Shown piece by piece: positions 8,162 to 17,055 of a DNA stretch of 53,686 nt. The notes beneath the pieces were generated by a model, which did not search any database, was not told the origin of the DNA, and saw only the letters and a list, made by a program, of their open reading frames with translations. The stretch comes from an uncultured Prevotella sp. (lineage in GTDB: Bacteria > Bacteroidota > Bacteroidia > Bacteroidales > Bacteroidaceae). The number at the start of each line of letters is the position of its first letter. Within the stretch, counting starts at the first letter, position 1. The stretch covers positions 1 to 53,686 of the forward strand of contig CALUGA010000013.1 in assembly GCA_944320105.1 (NCBI GenBank). Reading direction: 5' to 3'. Both the position numbers and the translations under genes were made by a program.

Positions 8162-11100
8162 ATGAAGAAAGTCTTGTTGTGGGTGTTCCGCATACTGTTG
8201 GTTCCCGTCGCCTTGTTCGTAGTCCTGGCGGCACTGCTCTATGTGCCGCCGGTGCAGAACTGGGCGGTGAGGCAGGTGGCCGGGGCCGTATCAGAACAGA
8301 CGGGTATGGGCATCAGCGTGGGCCGTGTGTCGCTCGTGTTCCCGCTCGACCTCGGGATATACGGCTTCTGCATGACGCAGCCCAACGACTCGCTGCCCGG
8401 GCGGCGAGACACCATAGCCGACGTAGACCGCCTCGTGGTCGACGTGGGCCTTGGCCAGCTACTGCAAGGCCGCCTCACGGTGGGCGCGCTGGAGCTTGAC
8501 GGCGCGCGGCTCAACACCGCCGGCCTTATTGCCACCGCCCGCATACGCGGCAGCATAGGCCGGCTGCGCCTCGGCAGCCGGGGCATAGACCTCGCGCAGG
8601 GCGTGGCCCGGGTGAACGGCGCGAGCCTCAGCGACGCGCAGGTGACGATTGAGCTGCGCGACACCGTAACCCCGCCGGACACGGCTTCGGCCCCCACGCC
8701 TTGGAAGATATATGTAGACAGGCTCGACATAGTGCGCACCAAGGTGGCCCTGAGCACCCCGGGCGACACCATTGGCGTGGCCGCCGCCTTCGACAGGCTT
8801 ACGGCACGCCGCGCCGTGGTCGACCTGGAGCAAGGCCGCTACACCGTGGCCGCGCTTGAGTGGGCCGGGGGCAGCGCCGCATACGACAACAACTTCGCCC
8901 CCAGGGCCGATGGGCTTGACCCCAACCACATAGCCCTCAGCGGCATAGACATAGGCATCGACTCCGTGCTCTACGACGGCGCGCTGACCCGCCTCGACAT
9001 AAAGCACTGCCGTATGCAGGAGAAGAGCGGCCTCAGGCTCACCCACTTGGGTGGACAGGTGAGCATGGACTCTGTGCGGCTGAGCCTGCCCGCGCTCACG
9101 CTGCGCACCCCCGACTCCGAGCTTCGCGCCGAGGCCGCCATGGACTTCAGCGTCATGGACGAGCGCAACCCCGGCAACATAGAGTTGCGCTTGCTTGCCA
9201 GTGTGGGCAAGCAGGACGTGATGCGCTTTGCCGGGGGGCTGCCCGAGCAATTCGTGCGCGCCTATCCAAACCGGCCGCTCAACTTGCGCGCCACGCTCAC
9301 CGGCACGGTGAGCCGGCTCAACATAACCGGCATCGACCTCAATCTGCCCACAGCCTTCCGCCTTGCCGCCTCGGGAACGGCCCAAAACGTGGCCACGCCA
9401 CAACGCCTTAAGGCCGACATCCGCCTGGGCGGGCGCACCGAGAACCTTGGCTTCGTGGCTGTCTTGGCAGGCCCGCAGCCGTCGTTCAGCATCCCGGCGG
9501 GCATGACGCTCAGCGGCAGGGTGGAGGCCGACGGCGGCAATTACTCTGCCGACCTTACCCTCACCGAGGGCCGGGGCAGCGTCAAGCTCGGCGGCAGCTT
9601 CAACCCATCGTCAGAGGCTTACAGTGCCAAGCTCGACGTGGCAGGACTCGACGTGACCCGATTCCTGCCCGGCGATTCAGTGTTCAGCATCTCGTGCCGG
9701 GCCGAGGCCGAGGGTAGGGGCTTCGATTTCCTCTCCCCGTCGTGCCGCCTGCGCGCCTCGGCCACGGTGGATACGCTTGCCTACGGAGCCATCGGCATAG
9801 GCCGTATGGAGGCCTCGGCCAACATAGCAGGGGGCAAGGCCCATGTGAGCCTCGGCGGCACCGGCGAGCTGTTTGAGGGAAACCTCGACGTTCAGGGGCT
9901 GCTCAGCCCGCGCCGCGTGGCTGCCACCGTGGTGGCCGACGTGCGTAATGCCAACCTCCACCGGCTGCACCTTACCGACCAACCGCTCTCTACCGGCCTC
10001 TGCGCCCACTTCGACATTGCCTCCAACCTCGCCAGCTCGCACTCGCTCAAAGGCTCGGTGGCCGACATACGCATAGAGAGCGGAAAGCTCTCATTCCACC
10101 CAACGGACATCAGCATGGACCTTTCCACCAGCCCCGACACCACCTGGGCAATGGTGGGCAGCGGCAGCTTCGACCTCAAGCTGGCAGCGCGCGGCGGCTA
10201 CGAGGCCATGCTGGCGCAGGTAGACAGGCTCATGGCCGAGGTCACAAGGCAGCGCGAGGAGCGCATCATCGACCAAAGCCGCCTCAGCCACCTGCTCCCC
10301 CACCTGCGCCTGCGCCTTTCCAGCGGCGACGGCAACCCTTTCGCCAATTTCCTGAAGACCAAGGGCGTGCTTTTCGACGACCTCTTCCTCAGCCTCAACT
10401 CGTCGCCAGAGCGTGGCCTCAACGGCAGCATGCGCCTCTATTCGCTCGTGGCCGACAGTACAATGATCGACACGGTGCGCTTCTTCATGGTGCAGGACAC
10501 CGTGTCGCGCCTGCGCTTCGTGGGCAAGGTGGCCAACCGAAAGGACAACCCGCAGCTGGCCTTCACTACGCTCTTCAATGGTTTTTACTATGAAACGCAG
10601 GCCGGCATTGACGTGAGGTTCTACGATGCTGCCGACAGTCTCGGGGTGCATCTCGGGGCAAAGGCCGAGATGCGCGACAGCGGTATCAACGTGAGCCTCA
10701 TGCCCGACAGGCCCATCCTGGGCTACAAGGCGTTCAACCTGAACAAGGACAACTATATATTCATGGGCCGCGACAAGCGGGTAAGCGCCCGCGTAGACCT
10801 TGTGGCGGACGACTATACCGGCGTGAAGATCTACTCGGCCGACGAGAACAAGGACGTGCTGCAGGACATAACGGTGAGCCTCAACAAGTTCGACCTCGAC
10901 AAGATTACCGCCGTCATGCCGTTCATGCCGCGCATAGGGGGGCTGCTCTTCGGCGACTTCCACGTCATTCAAGACAAAAACGAGCACCTTACCGCCATGT
11001 CTTACCTCTCGGTCAACGACTTTGCGTTCGACCAAACCTATATAGGCAACATCAGCAGCGAGTTCGCCTACCTCATGCGCGACTCGGGTGAGCACTTCGT

Positions 11101-12799
11101 GGGGGCGCGCCTAAGCCACAACGACACCGAGGTGGGCATACTGCGGGGCAAGTATGCCGACGAGGACGGGGGGCGGCTCGACGCCACGCTCAACATGAAC
11201 CGCCTGCCGCTGGCGCTCGTGAACGGCTTCATACCCGACAGGCTTATGGCTCTCTCGGGCTATGCCGACGGCAAGCTCGCGGTGAGGGGGCCTACGTCGG
11301 CACCGCTGGTGGACGGCGAGATATACCTCGACTCGTGCTACGTAACCAGCGTTCCCTACGGTCTCCGCCTGCGCATGGACAACGACCCGGTGCGCATCGT
11401 GGGCAGCAATCTCCTTTTCGAGAACTTCACGCTTTATTCCCATAACGACAGTCCGCTCCTGATGCAGGGCAAGGTGGACTTTTCCGACCCATCGCAGATG
11501 TCGCTCGACTTGCAGATGAGGGCGCGCGACTACCAGCTCATCAACGCTAAGAAGACGCCGCGCTCGGTGGCTTACGGCAAGGCTTTCGTCAATTTCAACG
11601 GCCGGCTGGGCGGCGCGCTCGACCGGCTGAGCATGCGCGGGCAGCTCGACGTGCTCGGCAAGACCGACCTTACATACGTGCTGAAGGACTCGCCGCTAAG
11701 CTCCGACGACCGGTTGGGGGAGATAGTGACCTTCACCGACTTCCGCGACACGGCCAAGGTGGTGAAGAGCAGCGCCGCGCAAATGGGTGGGCTCGACATG
11801 GAGCTGATGCTCAACATTGAGCAGGGCGCGCGCATACTCTGCGCGCTTAACGCCGACCAGTCGAACTACATCAACCTTGAGGGGGGCGGGGAGCTGCGCC
11901 TCGTGTACAACGACATGGACAACTTCCAACTCTACGGGCGCTATACGCTCAACGAGGGAGAGATGAAGTATGCCCTGCCAATCATCCCGCTGAAGACCTT
12001 CCACATACAGCTGGGCAGCTACATCGAGTTCAACGGCAACGTGATGAACCCGAGGCTGAACATCACCGCCACCGAACAGGTGAAGGCCAACGTAGGCTCT
12101 GAGTCGGGCAGCAGCCGCACCGTGCTCTTCGACTGCGGCGTGAAGGTGACCAAGACGCTTGAGGACATGGGCCTGGAGTTCACTGTTGATGCACCCGAAG
12201 ACATGACGCTGAAGAACGAGCTGGCCGCCATGAGCGTGGAGCAGCGCGGAAAGATAGCCGTGACCATGCTCACCACGGGTATGTACCTGGCCGATGGCAA
12301 CACGGGAGGCTTCTCGATGAACAACGCGCTGAACTCCTTCCTGCAAAGCGAGATAAACAACATCACCAACAGCGCGATGAAGTCCATCGACATGAGCGTG
12401 GGCATAGACCAGAACTCCGACGCCGCCGGAAACACCAGCACCGACTACTCCTTCAAGTTCGCGAAGCGCTTTTGGAACAACCGCTTCAACTTCATCATCG
12501 GCGGCAAGGTGTCGTCGGGCAACGACAACACCACCACCGGCACACAGAACGAAGCCTTCATCGACAACGTGTCGCTTGAGTACAGGCTCGACCAGACGGC
12601 CCAGCGCTACGTTAGGCTGTTCTACAACAAGAACGCCGACGACCTGCTTGAGGGCGAGATAACCGAATATGGAGCCGGTTTCGTGTGGCGGAAGAAGATG
12701 GCGAGCCTGCGCGAGCTGTTCGACTTCCGCACGAAGAAGCGCAAGCAGCGCGACAAGGCGGCCAACGATTCAATAAAGACAGATGAGAAAGACGATTGA
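8162..12799 (+). CDS. tamB: Translocation/assembly module protein TamB
   Basis: Very long (1545 aa) inner-membrane-anchored periplasmic protein of the AsmA/TamB group, thought to bridge the two membranes for outer-membrane protein assembly or lipid transport. Residues about 5-27 form the signal anchor. The body is a repetitive beta-rich stretch, and the C-terminal region (from about 1240) is the conserved TamB/DUF490 domain with the segments GRYTLNEGEMKYALP and FNGNVMNPRLNITATEQVKA. The last 30 residues are highly charged. The gene overlaps tamL by 17 bases in another frame, so the two are surely one transcript. Confidence 0.92.
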   Translation: MKKVLLWVFRILLVPVALFVVLAALLYVPPVQNWAVRQVAGAVSEQTGMGISVGRVSLVFPLDLGIYGFCMTQPNDSLPGRRDTIADVDRLVVDVGLGQLLQGRLTVGALELDGARLNTAGLIATARIRGSIGRLRLGSRGIDLAQGVARVNGASLSDAQVTIELRDTVTPPDTASAPTPWKIYVDRLDIVRTKVALSTPGDTIGVAAAFDRLTARRAVVDLEQGRYTVAALEWAGGSAAYDNNFAPRADGLDPNHIALSGIDIGIDSVLYDGALTRLDIKHCRMQEKSGLRLTHLGGQVSMDSVRLSLPALTLRTPDSELRAEAAMDFSVMDERNPGNIELRLLASVGKQDVMRFAGGLPEQFVRAYPNRPLNLRATLTGTVSRLNITGIDLNLPTAFRLAASGTAQNVATPQRLKADIRLGGRTENLGFVAVLAGPQPSFSIPAGMTLSGRVEADGGNYSADLTLTEGRGSVKLGGSFNPSSEAYSAKLDVAGLDVTRFLPGDSVFSISCRAEAEGRGFDFLSPSCRLRASATVDTLAYGAIGIGRMEASANIAGGKAHVSLGGTGELFEGNLDVQGLLSPRRVAATVVADVRNANLHRLHLTDQPLSTGLCAHFDIASNLASSHSLKGSVADIRIESGKLSFHPTDISMDLSTSPDTTWAMVGSGSFDLKLAARGGYEAMLAQVDRLMAEVTRQREERIIDQSRLSHLLPHLRLRLSSGDGNPFANFLKTKGVLFDDLFLSLNSSPERGLNGSMRLYSLVADSTMIDTVRFFMVQDTVSRLRFVGKVANRKDNPQLAFTTLFNGFYYETQAGIDVRFYDAADSLGVHLGAKAEMRDSGINVSLMPDRPILGYKAFNLNKDNYIFMGRDKRVSARVDLVADDYTGVKIYSADENKDVLQDITVSLNKFDLDKITAVMPFMPRIGGLLFGDFHVIQDKNEHLTAMSYLSVNDFAFDQTYIGNISSEFAYLMRDSGEHFVGARLSHNDTEVGILRGKYADEDGGRLDATLNMNRLPLALVNGFIPDRLMALSGYADGKLAVRGPTSAPLVDGEIYLDSCYVTSVPYGLRLRMDNDPVRIVGSNLLFENFTLYSHNDSPLLMQGKVDFSDPSQMSLDLQMRARDYQLINAKKTPRSVAYGKAFVNFNGRLGGALDRLSMRGQLDVLGKTDLTYVLKDSPLSSDDRLGEIVTFTDFRDTAKVVKSSAAQMGGLDMELMLNIEQGARILCALNADQSNYINLEGGGELRLVYNDMDNFQLYGRYTLNEGEMKYALPIIPLKTFHIQLGSYIEFNGNVMNPRLNITATEQVKANVGSESGSSRTVLFDCGVKVTKTLEDMGLEFTVDAPEDMTLKNELAAMSVEQRGKIAVTMLTTGMYLADGNTGGFSMNNALNSFLQSEINNITNSAMKSIDMSVGIDQNSDAAGNTSTDYSFKFAKRFWNNRFNFIIGGKVSSGNDNTTTGTQNEAFIDNVSLEYRLDQTAQRYVRLFYNKNADDLLEGEITEYGAGFVWRKKMASLRELFDFRTKKRKQRDKAANDSIKTDEKDD

Positions 12800-15104
12800 C
12801 ATAGCGCTGCTGCTGGCGGCCATAGTGGCTCTGGCCGCGTGCTCCACCACGAGCAACCTGCCCGAGGGCGAGATGCTCTATACGGGCATGAAGAAGACCG
12901 AGTACGCCGTGGCGGACTCCGATGCCTACTTCGACGGCGTGAAGGAGGAGGTGGAGGCGGCCTTGGCCTGCAAGCCAAACGGCGCCCTTCTGGGCAGTCC
13001 TTACTACCGTTCGCCGCTGCAGCTGAAGCTGGCTGTGTACAACAAGTACGCCAAGTCGGAGAAGAAGTTCGGGCGGTGGATGCGCCGCAAGTTCGGCACA
13101 CCGCCCGTGCTGCTCAGCCAAGTGGCCCCCGAGACGCGCGCGCTGGTAGCCAAGAACCTGCTCCGGGCCAACGGATACTTCAATGCCGAGGTGGCTTACG
13201 GCATCATTCCACAGAAAAACCCGCTGAAAGCAAAGCTCAGCTACATAGTTACACCGGGCAAGCTGTACACCATCGACACCGTGAAATACGTGGGCTATCC
13301 CGCCTTTGCCGACAGCCTGATACGCGCCACGGTGGCCGAGAGCGGCCTAAAGCCCGGCGGCCCGTTTACAACGGCGGCCCTCGACGCCGAGCGCGCGAGG
13401 CTGACCACGCTCTTCCGCAACAACGGTTACTACTTCTACAGCTCGGGCTACTCGGTGTTCCTGGCCGACTCGGTGTCGAACCCGGGCAAGGTGGAGGTGC
13501 GGGTGCAGCCCGCCGAGGGCATACCCGACGCCGCCAGGCGCAAGTGGTACCTTGGCAAGCTGCGCGTAAACCTAAGGCGAACGATGGGCGAGCAGCTCAC
13601 CGACTCGTTCGTCCACCGCTATCTCTCCATCTACTTTGCCGGGCGCAGCGTGGGCAAGAAGATACCCATAAGGCCCGGCGCGGTGCTGCGCGACGTCAAG
13701 CTGAGGCCGCGCCAGCCCTTTAGTCAGGAGGCATACCTTGAGTCGTCGAACAACGTGAACAGCCTCGGCATGTTCAGCCTTGCCGACTTCTCGTTTGCCC
13801 CGCGCGACACCTCGGCCACCTGCGACACGCTCGACATGACCCTCAACTGCGTGCTCGACAAGCCTTACGACGGCTCCATAGAGGCCAATTACACCCTGAA
13901 GAGCAACGACCGCACCGGGCCCGGGCTGGTGTTCGGCCTTACCAAGCGCAACGCCTTCCGCGGGGCGGAGAAGCTGGAGGTTAACCTAAGAGGCTCATAC
14001 GAATGGCAGACGGGCAAGAAAGTTGACGGAAACAGCTCCAAGATAAACTCATACGAGTACGGAGCCGACGTGTCGATAGAATACCCGAGGCTGGAGACGC
14101 CCTTCAAACTGTTCCGCCGCCACCGCTTTGCCGCCACGCCCTCAACGCTCTTCTCGCTCTCCGGCAACGTGCTCAACCGCGCCGACTACTTCAAGATGCT
14201 CACCGTGACAGGCGCGGTGACGTACAAGTTCCAGACATCGGCCAACTCGATGCACGAGCTTAGCCCATTCCTGCTCGACTACACCATGCTCAACCGCACC
14301 ACGGCGGCGTTCGACTCGATAATGGATGCCAACCCCGCCATCTACGTGTCGATGCGCAACCAGTTTGTGCCGAAGATAAAATACACCTACACTTACACCA
14401 GCCCCGCCGGCTACCGCAACCCCGTGGCATGGGAGCTGAGCCTCACCGAGGCGGGCAATGTGGTGGCACTGGGCTACATGGCGGCAGGGAAGAAGTTCAA
14501 CGCCAAGGAGAAAGACCTCTTCGGCAACCCCTTCGCGCAGTTCCTCAAGGTTAACACCTCGCTGCGCAAGACGTGGAGCCTTGGGCAGAAGTCGCAGCTC
14601 GTGGGCCACGTGGCGGCCGGGGTGCTGTGGGCTTACGGCAACTCTTCGCGCGGCCCTTACGGCGAGCAGTTCTACGTGGGCGGGGCAAACAGCATCAGGG
14701 CCTTTACCATCCGCAGCATAGGGCCGGGCAAGTATGTGGCCCCTTCGTCCACTTACTCTTACCTCGACCAAACCGGCGACATCAAGCTTGAGATGAACTT
14801 GGAGTGGCGCTTCAACCTCTTTGGCAGTCTCTACGGCGCGCTCTTCCTCGACGCCGGCAACATCTGGCTGATGGAGAAAGACGAGAACCGCCCCGACGCT
14901 GAGTTCCGCTTCGATACGTTCTGGAAGCAGCTGGCCACCGGCACCGGCCTCGGCCTGCGCTACGACCTCGACTTCTTCGTGCTGAGGCTCGACCTCGGCG
15001 TGGCCCTGCACGTGCCTTACGACACGTCGAAGAGCGGATATTACAACATACCCAAGTTCTCCGACGGCCTTGGCCTGCACTTCGCCATCGGCTACCCCTT
15101 CTGA
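12783..15104 (+). CDS. tamL: TamL, lipidated TamA/Omp85-family outer-membrane protein
   Basis: Outer-membrane beta-barrel of the Omp85 superfamily (773 aa) and partner of TamB. The N-terminus ends in the lipobox LAAC with Cys20 as lipidation site; a lipid anchor on the TamA homologue is the feature that defines TamL in Bacteroidota. POTRA-like segments occupy about residues 100-370. The C-terminal barrel includes FYVGGANSIRAF, matching the conserved Omp85 (V)RGF-type loop region with the local form IRAF, and it ends on an aromatic residue (GYPF) as expected for barrels. Translation starts inside the last codons of tamB. Confidence 0.9.
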   Translation: MRKTIDIALLLAAIVALAACSTTSNLPEGEMLYTGMKKTEYAVADSDAYFDGVKEEVEAALACKPNGALLGSPYYRSPLQLKLAVYNKYAKSEKKFGRWMRRKFGTPPVLLSQVAPETRALVAKNLLRANGYFNAEVAYGIIPQKNPLKAKLSYIVTPGKLYTIDTVKYVGYPAFADSLIRATVAESGLKPGGPFTTAALDAERARLTTLFRNNGYYFYSSGYSVFLADSVSNPGKVEVRVQPAEGIPDAARRKWYLGKLRVNLRRTMGEQLTDSFVHRYLSIYFAGRSVGKKIPIRPGAVLRDVKLRPRQPFSQEAYLESSNNVNSLGMFSLADFSFAPRDTSATCDTLDMTLNCVLDKPYDGSIEANYTLKSNDRTGPGLVFGLTKRNAFRGAEKLEVNLRGSYEWQTGKKVDGNSSKINSYEYGADVSIEYPRLETPFKLFRRHRFAATPSTLFSLSGNVLNRADYFKMLTVTGAVTYKFQTSANSMHELSPFLLDYTMLNRTTAAFDSIMDANPAIYVSMRNQFVPKIKYTYTYTSPAGYRNPVAWELSLTEAGNVVALGYMAAGKKFNAKEKDLFGNPFAQFLKVNTSLRKTWSLGQKSQLVGHVAAGVLWAYGNSSRGPYGEQFYVGGANSIRAFTIRSIGPGKYVAPSSTYSYLDQTGDIKLEMNLEWRFNLFGSLYGALFLDAGNIWLMEKDENRPDAEFRFDTFWKQLATGTGLGLRYDLDFFVLRLDLGVALHVPYDTSKSGYYNIPKFSDGLGLHFAIGYPF

Positions 15105-15214
15105 CTTTGCACGGCTTCGGTGTAAACTTAGTTTACCAAAAACAGCCCCGGCTGATTGCCGCAATGTAGATATTGCACGATTGCACATATGCCTCGGCGA
15201 GGCGGCTGGCGGCC

Positions 15215-15324
15215 TGCCGAAACGCCGAACAGGCCGTTTCGCACTGCCGAACAGGCCGTATTGAGAGCCAAAACAGGCTGTTTTATGATGCCAAACGGCC
15301 TCTCTTGGCGAGGCGGATTTGTCC
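15215..15324. repeat. 22-bp hairpin-repeat array 2
   Basis: Five units in register (15215, 15237, 15259, 15281, 15303). Here the core appears mostly as AACAGGCCG, the complement of the CGGCCTG form seen elsewhere, as expected for a near-palindromic unit. The array fills part of the 595-base gap after tamL. Confidence 0.8.
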
Positions 15325-15438
15325 TTCTTCCTGTGCGAACGGCCTTTGGGCGTTGCTTGCGGCATTGTGGTCGCATGGCGTTGTCCTTGCTCTATGCCGG
15401 CAAGTGACTTTCTGTCAGGTAGTTGCGCTTAGGAGGCT

Positions 15439-15492
15439 GAGAATCGCGAATTTGCGCGCCGTTGCTCGCCTGGCGGCGTATAAACGATTCTC
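15439..15492. repeat. 54-bp palindromic repeat, copy 2
   Basis: It begins GAGAATCGCGAATTTGCG and ends CGATTCTC, with weaker internal pairing than copy 1 but the same total length of 54. The 3' flank ACGAGGCTC is also shared with copy 3 in inverted orientation, so the element extends beyond the palindrome. Confidence 0.75.
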
Positions 15493-15616
15493 ACGAGGCT
15501 CATTGTAAAGATTGTTCGCACCTCTGCGGCATCGGCGTGGCGGTTTCCGCTTGGCCGTGCAGCAGCCATCGGCATTATCCACGGCTAAATAATGTTAACG
15601 CCCCGACTGTCTTGCC

Positions 15617-15644
15617 TTGCTTTCGGCGATATTTGCTATTTTTG
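15617..15644 (+). promoter_or_regulatory. Promoter of the nucleotidyltransferase gene
   Basis: TATTTTTG at 15637-15644 matches TAnnTTTG and TTG at 15617-15619 is a possible -33 element 17 bases upstream. The leader would be about 50 bases. Confidence 0.55.
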
Positions 15645-15699
15645 CATCTATGAAACTGAAAGTGCCAACGACTTTAAACAACCGTAAACATACCATATT

Positions 15700-16611
15700 A
15701 TGAAACCAACATTGTTGCTACTGGCTGCCGGAATGGGCAGCCGCTACGGCGGGCTGAAGCAGCTCGACGGCCTTGGGCCCAACGGCGAGACAATCATGGA
15801 CTATTCTATCTACGACGCCATAAAGGCGGGCTTCGGCAAGATAGTGTTCGTAATACGCAAGGACTTTGAGCAGGATTTCCGCGAGAAAATACTCTCAAAG
15901 TACGAGGGCCACGTGCCGGTGGAGCTGTGCTTCCAGGGTCTCGATGCCCTGCCCGAGGGCTTCAGCTGCCCCGAAGGCCGCGTAAAGCCGTGGGGAACCA
16001 ACCACGCCGTGCTCATGGCCAAGGACGTGATAAAGGAGCCTTTCTGCGTAATCAACTGCGACGACTTCTATAACCGCGATGCGTTCATGGTGATAGGCAA
16101 GTTCCTCGCCGACCTGCCCGAGGGCAGCAAGGATGCTTATGCCATGGTGGGATTCCGCGTTGGCAATACCCTTTCGGAGAACGGCACAGTGGCCCGCGGC
16201 ATCTGCTCAACCGACGAGGGCGGCAACCTCACCACCGTTGTGGAGCGCACCGAGATCATGCGCGTTAACGGCCCCGTGTGCTACAAGGACGAAGAGGGAG
16301 CCTGGGTGCCTGTAGACGACAACACTCCGGTGTCGATGAATATGTGGGGCTTTACGCCCGACTACTTCGAGCACAGCGAGGCATACTTCCGCGAGTTCCT
16401 CTCCGACCCGAAGAACATGGCCAACCCCAAGGCCGAGTTCTTCATCCCGCTCATGGTCAACAAGCTCATAGGCGAGCGCACGGCCACGGTCAAGGTGCTC
16501 GACACCACGAGCAAGTGGTTCGGCGTGACGTATGCCGCCGACCGCCAGGGCGTGGTCGACAGGATAAAGGGCCTCGTGGACGAGGGCGTTTATCCGGCCC
16601 GGCTCTTCTGA
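15700..16611 (+). CDS. Sugar-phosphate nucleotidyltransferase family protein
   Basis: A 303-aa cytoplasmic protein with the nucleotidyl-transferase fold that joins a nucleotide to a sugar phosphate. LLLAAGMGSRYGGLKQL at residues 6-22 is the nucleotide-binding loop, and CVINCDDFY near 123-131 supplies the metal-binding aspartates. The substrate cannot be read from the sequence. Related Bacteroidales proteins are simply annotated as nucleotidyltransferases. It stands alone with its own promoter and a terminator. Confidence 0.8.
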   Translation: MKPTLLLLAAGMGSRYGGLKQLDGLGPNGETIMDYSIYDAIKAGFGKIVFVIRKDFEQDFREKILSKYEGHVPVELCFQGLDALPEGFSCPEGRVKPWGTNHAVLMAKDVIKEPFCVINCDDFYNRDAFMVIGKFLADLPEGSKDAYAMVGFRVGNTLSENGTVARGICSTDEGGNLTTVVERTEIMRVNGPVCYKDEEGAWVPVDDNTPVSMNMWGFTPDYFEHSEAYFREFLSDPKNMANPKAEFFIPLMVNKLIGERTATVKVLDTTSKWFGVTYAADRQGVVDRIKGLVDEGVYPARLF

Positions 16612-16635
16612 GGCAATCGTTGATAATCTTCATAC

Positions 16636-16690
16636 AGCGCACTCCCGGTGGTCGTCACGTTTGTAGGCCGCTGTTGGGGTGCGCTTTTCA
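16636..16690 (+). terminator. Terminator of the nucleotidyltransferase gene
   Basis: AGCGCACTCCC pairs with GGGGTGCGCT across a loop of about 30 bases, followed by TTTTCATTTG. It lies 25 bases after the stop codon. Confidence 0.65.
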
Positions 16691-16774
16691 TTTGACTTTG
16701 TATGGCTTTTGCCATTGCAAAACCTGCACAAAGACATACAAGTGTGCATACAATTAAAAATAATTAGCAATATT

Positions 16775-16807
16775 TTTGGGCTGTAAAGGGAAAAAGTATT
16801 ACCTTTG
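16775..16807 (+). promoter_or_regulatory. Promoter of the riboswitch-carboxylase operon
   Basis: TTTG at 16775-16778 and TACCTTTG at 16800-16807 are 21 bases apart. Transcription would start near 16814, exactly where the riboswitch begins. Confidence 0.7.
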
Positions 16808-16812
16808 CGCCC

Positions 16813-17000
16813 GATTTGGTTCTGCGGCAGAACGAACCTGCCGCAGATTAAAAGGGAATCGGGTGGAACTCCCGGACAGTCCCGCTGCTGTGAAGCTCCG
16901 CTTATGTTCTGAGTCCCGATGGGGGTCACTGGCCTTTTCATGTGCAAAGGTCGGGAAGGCATCAGAAACAGGAGTCAGTCAGAATACCTGCCAGTCAGTC
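16813..17000 (+). promoter_or_regulatory. Cobalamin (B12) riboswitch
   Basis: The conserved aptamer elements appear in order: GGGAATCGGGTGGAACTCCC at 16854-16873, ACAGTCCCGC at 16876-16885, CTGCTGTGAAGC next, GGTCACTGGCC at 16924-16934 (the B12-box-like segment), and AGTCAGTCAGAATACCTGCC at 16973-16992. The leader ends about 55 bases before the biotin carboxylase start codon. Ligand binding usually switches such leaders off. No separate gene lies between it and the carboxylase, so the carboxylase operon is the direct target. Confidence 0.9.
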
Positions 17001-17055
17001 GTTACAGTTGCCGCCCGTGGGATGGCGCAGCGCGTATATACATAATGTATAAAGG

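Noticed and set aside
7662-8165. 167-codon open frame before tamB
   Set aside because: It runs through a repeat array and the tamB promoter and has no domain pattern.
16776-17045. 89-codon open frame across the leader of the carboxylase operon
   Set aside because: The region is explained by the cobalamin aptamer, and no ribosome site or protein similarity is visible.
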